A stretch of DNA of 64,000 nt from Sclerodactyla briareus (Eukaryota > Echinodermata > Holothuroidea > Dendrochirotida > Sclerodactylidae), in assembly GCA_026419785.1 (NCBI GenBank), contig JAODTK010005602.1:124001-188000 (forward strand). Direction: 5' to 3'. The position numbers and the translations under genes are program-made. Shown in pieces: positions 57,420 to 64,000 of the stretch; positions within the stretch are counted from its first letter, which is position 1; every line of letters starts with the position of its first letter. The notes beneath the pieces were generated by a model. The model was not told the DNA's origin. It was given only the letters and a program-made list of their open reading frames with translations, and did no database searches.

Positions 57420-59983
57420 TTGAACATTAAGTCGGGGCAGCGATTTAGACCGGAGGCTGACAAAATGTTCAATTTCCCACCGATTACAAAAAAGTTTTGA
57501 TCAACAGAAATGCTCAGATTTGAGGCTTGGTATTGTATGAGCCCAAAGCGCTTGAAAGTTCATTTACGGCCCATCTGGGGGCTGCGAACACCAAAATAAA
57601 ATGCTTGTACGATCCGCTCAAACCAATGGTGGCGCTTCCCTCAGATCGTATCTTGCGCCCTACTAAGAATGTCTTCTGCCTCCCCCTTGTGCCTCCCAGC
57701 ATGAAAAATCTGGCGACCAGACCTGGCGGTCGGCCGAAAAATTAGGCTAAAAGCCCTCTTTAGAAACGGGAATGGTCCCATATGCCGGTGTTTGCGGTCC
57801 GCTGTCAGGTAAGAATTACACCAACCCCCGGGATCATGGTAATAGAGCCGAGTACTGCCCAGGGAGCTCAGTAAAAATTTTGCGAAAAAACCAACATATC
57901 TGAGTAGCGAGTCGCAAAATTCTCTAGAGTGGGAGAAGGGGGGATCGGCGGTCCTTCGAAAAAGTGAGAGATTAACTTATTAAATCCTAATGCTGCCCAC
58001 GATTCGATGTGCAGAGAAAAACAAAAGCATATGTGGAAATGCGAAATTATTTCGGGATTGGAGTGAGTGTTTTGGAGTGCTATATTGAACCAAATTGGAT
58101 CTACGGTCACCGGGAAATGCAACAATTTGCAGAGGGGAGGGGATACCCCATCCTTTAGACCCTCCCAGATCCATTATCGAAGTTCAAGCACTCGTTCAAA
58201 ATTACGTGAAATTCTTTCGCCACTGATTGTTACTTAAGATTCGGCACTGCGGCAGTGTTGTGTGGTCAGTCGTGCGCTTGGGGCCCCCGCCGCCCACCCC
58301 TCCCAACGGCCAAATACCGAGGAGACTGAAGGCCAGTCTGAATTCATTAGAAATAGCGCACAGTCAACACTGGAATAGAAGTACAGTATAGGGCGTTGTG
58401 TGACTGGTAGCATTACTCGAGCTTGATGTCCAAGTTCGCCATCTTCCGTGCATTAGGTGGATAGAGGTGTCCACAGTCCATCCCCCGAAAAAGTTCGCAG
58501 ATGAGATGAGCCTCGGTTGATCCATTTCACAAGGTTTAACAAAACAAAACTTAACCACCTCTTAAAAAAACAGGGAGCCCCCAATTGACAAAAAAGAGAA
58601 CGCCCAAAAATGCACCTTTCAGGTAGGGGTGGGGGAGTTGGAAAAAATGAATCTAGCCAGTTGGAATTTTAAAATTCTTCTCCCCCCCCCCCCCCCACAA
58701 TAGAACCTGCTACGTCCCTGCCTGTGCGGTTGCCTGGGTACCCAGGCGTTATCTGCTTCTCCTCTATGCAGTGGGAGTGAACCGACAAGTCTGGGGCTGG
58801 GGATCGAATTTGCCAAACTACGCACTTGCTTTTCACCAATCATACTTTAGTACCAAGACAATTTGCTTCCAATCGAAATGGTTGAAAAGAAATCATAGTT
58901 ATGTTGTGGTATTTTAGTGACAATTCATATAGTTTTGGCAAAACTTGTGCTTGTCACACCGAACACACAAACACAACCTGTTTCAATTGTAATTCATGTC
59001 CCGTTGGCCAAAATTCGAGATGGCTGCCAGTACATACCGAACATACCGAATGAATTATTATTGTGACAATGTAATCAAATATAGGCACAATGATAAGTTA
59101 TAAGGACAGCTTTTGCTTGCGCTATTCGTATTCATATATGGTTGTATGAAACGTAATGAAACATTCGAGGTTTTCATCAATCCTCGACAACATCCCAGAT
59201 CGCGCCCAAAAATTTCGAAAAATACGATTTTTTTATCTGTTCTAGAATTATTGACATACATGTATAATGATATTAAGGATATTTTTGTAATTACTATGAT
59301 TATGTTCTTCTTCCAGGTGTGCAGAGCGTAAATCGCGGCGGGAAATGGGGCAGTCTCCCCAAGACAAATATCTGGGGGTAATGGCCCCCTTATTTTTGAA
59401 AAAAAACTGAAAAACAAAAAATGAAAAATCAAAAACAGAAAAATTGTATGGGTGGTTTGGGGGGGGGGTATGGTGAGGTCCAGCCTTAGGATATTAACAT
59501 GACCTCATTTCCCGGCTAACTGATGGAACAATGAGCACTACCCCCACCTGATTTGAATTCTCTCACCCCCCCCCCCCCCGACTCACATTCAGATCTACCC
59601 CCCATGGCAAGTATGTTACTTTTCAAGAAGTTTTCAATGCTTTCATTATTGTAGTAGGATAAGTACAAGTTAGTGGTCACCACATACGGAAAATCAAACC
59701 ATTTATTAACATATTTGTGTTATAGAAATTCACCTAGGCCTACGTTATTGTCTAAACAACATGGGGCGGGGGGGCGGACGGAAATGGTGGTCATACGCAA
59801 TCAAATTGGATACTCAATTATACATGTACCAAAACCCCACCGATGCCAGTTACCTGCCACGCTATTAGTCATCACTGTCGCTGTCATCATCATCATCACT
59901 TTCTGTCTCCTCATTTGCAACAACATTAGTACATGATCCTCAGACCTTAACACTTGCAAAGCAGGTGCATGGCACAGTAGATT
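56321..59983. other. No gene recognised; homopolymer tracts
   Basis: C-run plus 31-base A-run at 57380-57418; C-runs at 58681-58696 and 59566-59579; G-run at 59459-59468. Frames at 56807-57127, 57514-57745, 57868-58174 and 59058-59432 have no domain. I see no exon of the UBE2Z-like gene here. Confidence 0.35.
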
Positions 59984-60500
59984 ATCTCATCGGTCCCGAA
60001 GGGCCAGATGAGATATGTAGACAGTCATCAGTTTACCATTTCCTCTATATATACTGTTGATGGTTGCCGTAGCCACGGTTGCTATGGTAACGATAGTGGT
60101 GGTTAAGAGCTATCCACTGAGGAGCCTTACGGTGGGGTGCCGTAGTGGTCGGAGTGTTTCTTTAGCAATGCAGGGGGCACTCACAAAGGTGTCCGTTGTG
60201 TGTTTGCGTGTGTGTGGGTGTATGGGTGTGTGTGCGTTCGCGTGTCCGCCAGATGTTTTCTCGCAAATATCTCCACTTTGAAGTGGCCGAACATGGTCAA
60301 ATTTTGCACGCTTCCAATATCACAAAACACACATTTACTTCCACTTGCGGAACACTTTCTTCGAAATCATGGAATTCAGGAGAGTAAAAATGGCCACTTT
60401 GGGGTAAAAAGGTCATTTTACCCATCATCACTGTGTTCAAATTTCGGTGATGGCAATTGATTCCCGAATTATTTGAGATTTCCTGACAAGGAGGGAGAGT
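59984..60500 (+). repeat. Dispersed hairpin/X-box repeat, copy 3
   Basis: Starts with a strong hairpin, ATCTCATC (59984-59991) pairing with GATGAGAT (60007-60014) around GGTCCCGAAGGGCC. Then come tandem X-box-like motifs (60063-60091), a GT-rich stretch (60195-60245), and TCGCAAATATCTCCACTTTG (60261-60280). The 3' half is only weakly similar to the other copies. Confidence 0.7.
60078..60091. promoter_or_regulatory. X-box (RFX-type) palindrome
   Basis: GTTGCTATGGTAAC, identical to the motif at 1670-1683 and an exact RFX consensus on the complementary strand. A second, weaker GTTGCCGTAGCCAC lies just before it. Confidence 0.5.
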
Positions 60501-61212
60501 AACAAAATATGACTGTTTCCTTGCATTCAGGCAAAAATTGCAACAACGAGAGAAACGTGCTCTCCTCCAGTATCTGCACCACAGTTACGCTACAGTACAG
60601 GCCGATTCAATCATGCTTCATCTAGGCCGCTGCTCCAATACACTGCCAGGCGCAGAGAACCACATGAAAAGGACCGGGACTTGGGAGTTGTTTTGCTTGG
60701 AACGTAGATCCAGGAAGCAGTTTTCTTAACCCTTTTATACAAGTCCATATCCAGCTGCAAAAATATCGGCTCATTGTCCCAGGGGCGGTTGTTTCCCGCA
60801 GGGACACGGGGACGCGTCCCACCAAAAATTTCAGAGGTGGGGACATCGATAGCATGTCCCCACCATCTCTTGAATGAATTTTTGGAAGATATGGATGCTA
60901 TACCGCATTAGTCGTAAAGATCGTTAGTATCCATTGGGCGTTGTCAAAATAAGCAACAAACTAATGAAAGAGCGAATGCAAAAGATGGAAACAAGTCTGA
61001 TAATTGCTCGTTTCATCGATGTATGCTTGCTACACGGTGCTGCTAACTTCAACCATGTCTCCAGCAGCCAAAAACAACACAGCCTTTGTTTAAATTGCGT
61101 TGCTGACTGCAACCCATTGACACAGTGTAGAAGAAAAGAAATCGAACGCGAACGTCGCTGTCCTCATTGTACTAAGATTTTTTTTCGTTGGTTGATTGGC
61201 GGGTACACTCAT
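60501..61212. other. No gene; one perfect hairpin
   Basis: GGTGGGGACAT (60836-60846), 7-base loop, ATGTCCCCACC (60854-60864), preceded by another GGGGACGCGTCCC (60808-60820). The open frame that starts at 60934 runs into the 16-bp array and is explained by it. Confidence 0.5.
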
Positions 61213-61976
61213 ATTCCGACACGTCGTCAGTCCGACAAGTCGTTAGTCCGACACGTCGTCAGTCCGACACGTCGCCAGTCCGACACGTCGTCAGTCCGAA
61301 AATACAGCACACACACTAACTGTATAGGGGAACAAAAAAAAAAAACGAGTCGCTATTCCGACAAGTCGTTAGTCCGACACGTCGTCAGTCCGACAAGTCG
61401 CAAGTCCGACACGTCGCCAGTCCGACAAGTCGTTAGTCCGACACGTCGTCAGTCCGAAAATACAGCACACACTAACTGTATAGGGGAACAAAAAACGAGT
61501 CGCTATTCCGACACGTCGTCAGTCCGACACGTCGTCAGTCCGACAAGTCGTTAGTCCGACACGTCGTCAGTCCGACAAGTCGTTAGTCCGACACGTCGTC
61601 AGTCCGACACGTCGTCAGTCCGAAAATACAGCACACACACTAACTGTATAGGGGAACAAAAAACGAGTCGCTAGTCCGACAAGTCGGTAGTCCGACACGT
61701 CGTCAGTCCGAAAATACAGCACAAACTAACTGTATAGGGGAACAAAAAACAAGTCGCTAGTCCGACAAGTCGTTAGTCCGACACCTCGTCAGTCCGAAAA
61801 TACAGCACACACACTAACTGTATAGGGGGAACAGAAAAAAAAAAACGAGTCGCTATTCCGACAAGTCGTTTATTCCGACACGTCGTCAGTCCGAAGATAA
61901 CACACACTAACTGTATAGTGGAACAAACAGTCGTCAGTCCGACAAGTCGTTAGTCCGTCCACGTCGTCAGTGCGAA
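61213..61976. repeat. 16-bp minisatellite in a higher-order array
   Basis: The basic unit is AGTCCGACAMGTCGTY (16 bp), containing the inverted pair CGAC/GTCG. Blocks of 2-9 units are separated six times by a conserved spacer of about 40-50 bp, AAAATACAGCACACACACTA and ACTGTATAGGGGAACAAAAA, starting near 61298, 61458, 61621, 61706, 61798 and 61893. So unit and spacer have been duplicated together. The array has no stop codons in several frames, which produces the long Arg/Ser/Val-rich frame 60934-61554; I do not regard that as a gene. Confidence 0.9.
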
Positions 61977-63379
61977 CACAATACCCCCTATTTTGATGAC
62001 CTTACCAGGTTCTCTGCTTTGTGAAAGCGCAACTAAGCCGTCCTCTGATAGTGCGATAATTAATCATTAATTATTAATTATCATCTTTTTTATTATTTTT
62101 TATATTTTTTATTATTTTTATTATTTTATTATTATTATTATTATTATTATTTATTTTATTATTATTATTATTAATTATTATATTATTAATTATTATTATA
62201 AAGACTAGAACTAAGGACTTACGATGTCACGATAGAAATATCCCCCCCCCCCCCCCCCCTCGAGGTAAATGAGGATAAATGTGCACTGGCCTCAAAAGCC
62301 TTCCCTATTGTTTACTTGCTTCGCCTATAATTCCTAATCCTAATTCCTGCCTGACAAGGAAGACAATCAATACTTTACAATGGAACAACCAAACATTGAG
62401 ACCTCCCCTAGCCAGTGCCATTAACAGGGAAAATGGCAAGAATGTTGAAAATATTTAAGTTGGATGAATACAGGGAAATGATGACATTACCCCCAAGTAT
62501 CGGAAGTAGACTGTATTACCAAATAACAGGACATACATGAGACTATCCTTTCTTCTCACTTTCTTCCGAATCTGTACCTGCTCGACGTTTCACGAATCAG
62601 TTCACACCGATTGCTTATCCATCATCATATCCCTAAAATTCCCCGCCATACATAAATACACCTTATTCCAGTTTTCACACCGGTCGGATTTCTGCGGGAA
62701 CCCAACTAATGCACAGGCCGGCGGGCATTTTATGGGGCCCACAGTGAAAACAACCCGACACATTTTCTCGCGCCCCGCACTCATATGGATTCTCCGCAGT
62801 TGGGTATGGCGTGAATTCGAATTGTTTTGTGCTCTGTGCATTTTCTGCCATGATGTCGCCAGCTGTCTCTAACTTAGTCAACAAGTGGAAAAGCCTGCGT
62901 TCCACTGCGACCAGCGCAAATTGTTTTGTTCGTTTATCTTCATTGGAAATAAGTATCTCGGTGAAACTGTGGTGGTAGTCATTCGCCGCTCCGATGATGG
63001 TCCCCCCCCCCCCCCCCCCCCAGCTCTCGACAGTGTTACGTGTATTTTCGAACCTGATTGTGACAATTCCCACGGTTGGACAAGATTTTTGCTACCATCT
63101 GACCATGGGGATTTCTGTGTAATTCCGAATATCGCGATCAACACCGGAGCCATAGGCCTATTAACAAGACAAGTAACCATTACTGAGTGCCTGAGCCAGG
63201 CCCAGGGAAACAATATTTCCAATGAACAGATCAACATCTCTCGCATTTCCATTCACTTTAATTACAGGGGCGGTCGATCTCTTTTGAATATTGCGGGAGG
63301 GTACATCGAAGGTTAGCACCATCCTCAGCGGAGCGCCACTCAGTTGGTGCGTAGGGTACACGGAAATTATTCGTTTTAC
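61977..63379. other. (ATT)n and poly-C tracts; no gene
   Basis: (ATT)n and ATTTTT-rich 62060-62205; C-runs at 62243-62258 and 63002-63020. Overlapping frames at 62537-63316 on both strands have no domain and flank the C-run. Confidence 0.4.
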
Positions 63380-63730
63380 AGACCCCCCAGACTGAGGAAA
63401 CGTCCACTTCCGCTGCCATATGGCAGTAAGCACCTCCCGAACTCGCCACAAACTCCCGAAATTTTCATCTCAAGAAACCTTCTTGAAGGAACGATCGATG
63501 TTTATTTCCGTACAATTCGGGCCAACCATTATAACGCGTAGGTGTACAAGGACATTTTCATATTCACATTCCCCATCCCTATCCCCCAAGGTTGCAGGAA
63601 ACGGTACTTCCCGGGCCTTATGGTCAGTAAGCAACGTCCCTGAATTGGCAAAAATTTCAGGATTTATATTTCAAGAAACGGCCCTTGGAGGAACTGATCG
63701 ACGATGTTTATTCCTCACAATTCGGGTCTT
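63380..63730. repeat. Two-unit tandem repeat, ~203 bp
   Basis: TTTCATCTCAAGAAACCTTCTTGAAGGAACGATCGATGTTTATTTCCGTACAATTCGGG (63463-63520) recurs at 63667-63726 as TTTATATTTCAAGAAACGGCCCTTGGAGGAACTGATCGACGATGTTTATTCCTCACAATTCGGG. CCCCCAGACTGAGGAAACG / CCCCCAAGGTTGCAGGAAACG also match. Frames across it are artefacts. Confidence 0.65.
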
Positions 63731-63931
63731 TCCTCAGTCTGCACACGCGGAGGGGTTTCAAGGACATTTTTTAGAGCCTAACTAACCCCCAGATCCTCAA
63801 CAGTTCTTCATCGTGCCTTCATTCCTACCATATCCCTAGTTTAGAGGTCTTACATCGAGGACCCTTCATGCAATCCTCTACGAAAAACTATTAGCTCCTA
63901 CGAGTTTTCATAGTTTTTTTGTTCGTTTTTG

Positions 63932-64000
63932 AGCTCAACCAGCTTGCTGGTTGAGCTATTGGAATTTGCATGTCCATTCTAATTTATCTATCTATCTATC
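63932..64000 (-). mobile_element. 3' end of a HINE-like element, cut by the window edge
   Basis: 12-bp perfect hairpin AGCTCAACCAGC-TT-GCTGGTTGAGCT (63932-63957), then, further into the element on minus, a unique stretch and (GATA)n (64000-63986). Same order as 34590-34681 in the opposite orientation. The body lies beyond the window. Confidence 0.65.

Noticed and set aside
60934-61554. 206-codon open frame, plus strand
   Set aside because: Its second half is the 16-bp array read in rotating frames (RRQSDTSSV-like). The array simply lacks stops. No domain in the first half.
61213-61976. CRISPR-like look of a repeat with spacers
   Set aside because: The 'spacers' are all the same sequence and the repeats are themselves tandem. 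The host is an animal and no cas gene is present. It is a higher-order minisatellite.
1-64000. LTR retroelement or other virus-like element
   Set aside because: I saw no paired long terminal repeats and no gag, integrase, protease or capsid signatures in any frame.

Overview
This is an intron-rich, repeat-dominated, AT-leaning animal nuclear sequence. It most resembles a marine invertebrate deuterostome, probably an echinoderm. That placement is an inference from the frequent AGGCCTA-type words, the many poly-G/poly-C tracts, the SINE tails of the GCGCTATATAA type, jockey-superfamily LINE fragments and the absence of operons. No bacterial or viral gene block is present. Almost every open frame in the window is short and without a recognisable domain.

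Host genes. The best-supported gene is an E2 ubiquitin-conjugating enzyme of the UBE2Z type on the minus strand. Two exons (43385-43571 and 42001-42115) splice in phase and give the core of the UBC fold, including the catalytic Cys. Its first and last exons were not found. Two TMEM79-like (MAPEG-like membrane protein) copies lie on the minus strand at 2.25-2.81 kb and 17.45-17.99 kb. Each has several independent frame changes, so both look like pseudogenes unless the assembly is wrong. They sit in a direct duplication of about 2.5-3 kb (2.2-5.35 kb against 17.45-19.9 kb). Two weak candidate exons of an unknown minus-strand gene lie at 7645-7750 and 8307-8410.

Mobile DNA. The window holds one degenerate LINE with most of its reverse transcriptase (10.03-11.66 kb), three LINE 3' fragments (8.46-8.88, 9.10-9.29, 55.36-55.93 kb), two tRNA-derived or tRNA-like SINEs (5.55-5.86 and 44.0-44.39 kb), a Penelope-like hammerhead ribozyme motif between two (TA)n blocks (15.36-15.39 kb), a PIF/Harbinger-like MITE with its target duplication (1.82-2.23 kb), a second MITE (54.55-54.81 kb), two foldback elements rich in TTTGACCC words, and Helentron/HINE-like elements with minisatellites, (GATA)n and a terminal hairpin (33.1-34.7, 38.06-38.73, 63.9-64.0 kb).

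Unusual structure. A dispersed repeat (1.1-1.77, 23.3-24.2, 59.98-60.5 kb) starts with a hairpin and carries consensus or near-consensus RFX X-box motifs in all three copies. A 126-bp minisatellite (52.2-53.0 kb) carries a perfect DR4 nuclear-receptor-type motif in several units. A 5-kb palindromic block (27.81-32.91 kb) holds two indel-rich tandem copies of 2 kb. A 16-bp repeat in a higher-order array lies at 61.2-62.0 kb. Other tandem arrays lie at 19.9-20.3, 20.74-21.06, 35.44-35.72, 39.4-40.45, 41.55-41.86, 47.35-47.73, 51.6-52.1 and 63.38-63.73 kb.

The genes do not form a pathway. The picture is a gene-poor interval with one multi-exon ubiquitin-system gene and decayed duplicates, largely built from transposon and satellite material.
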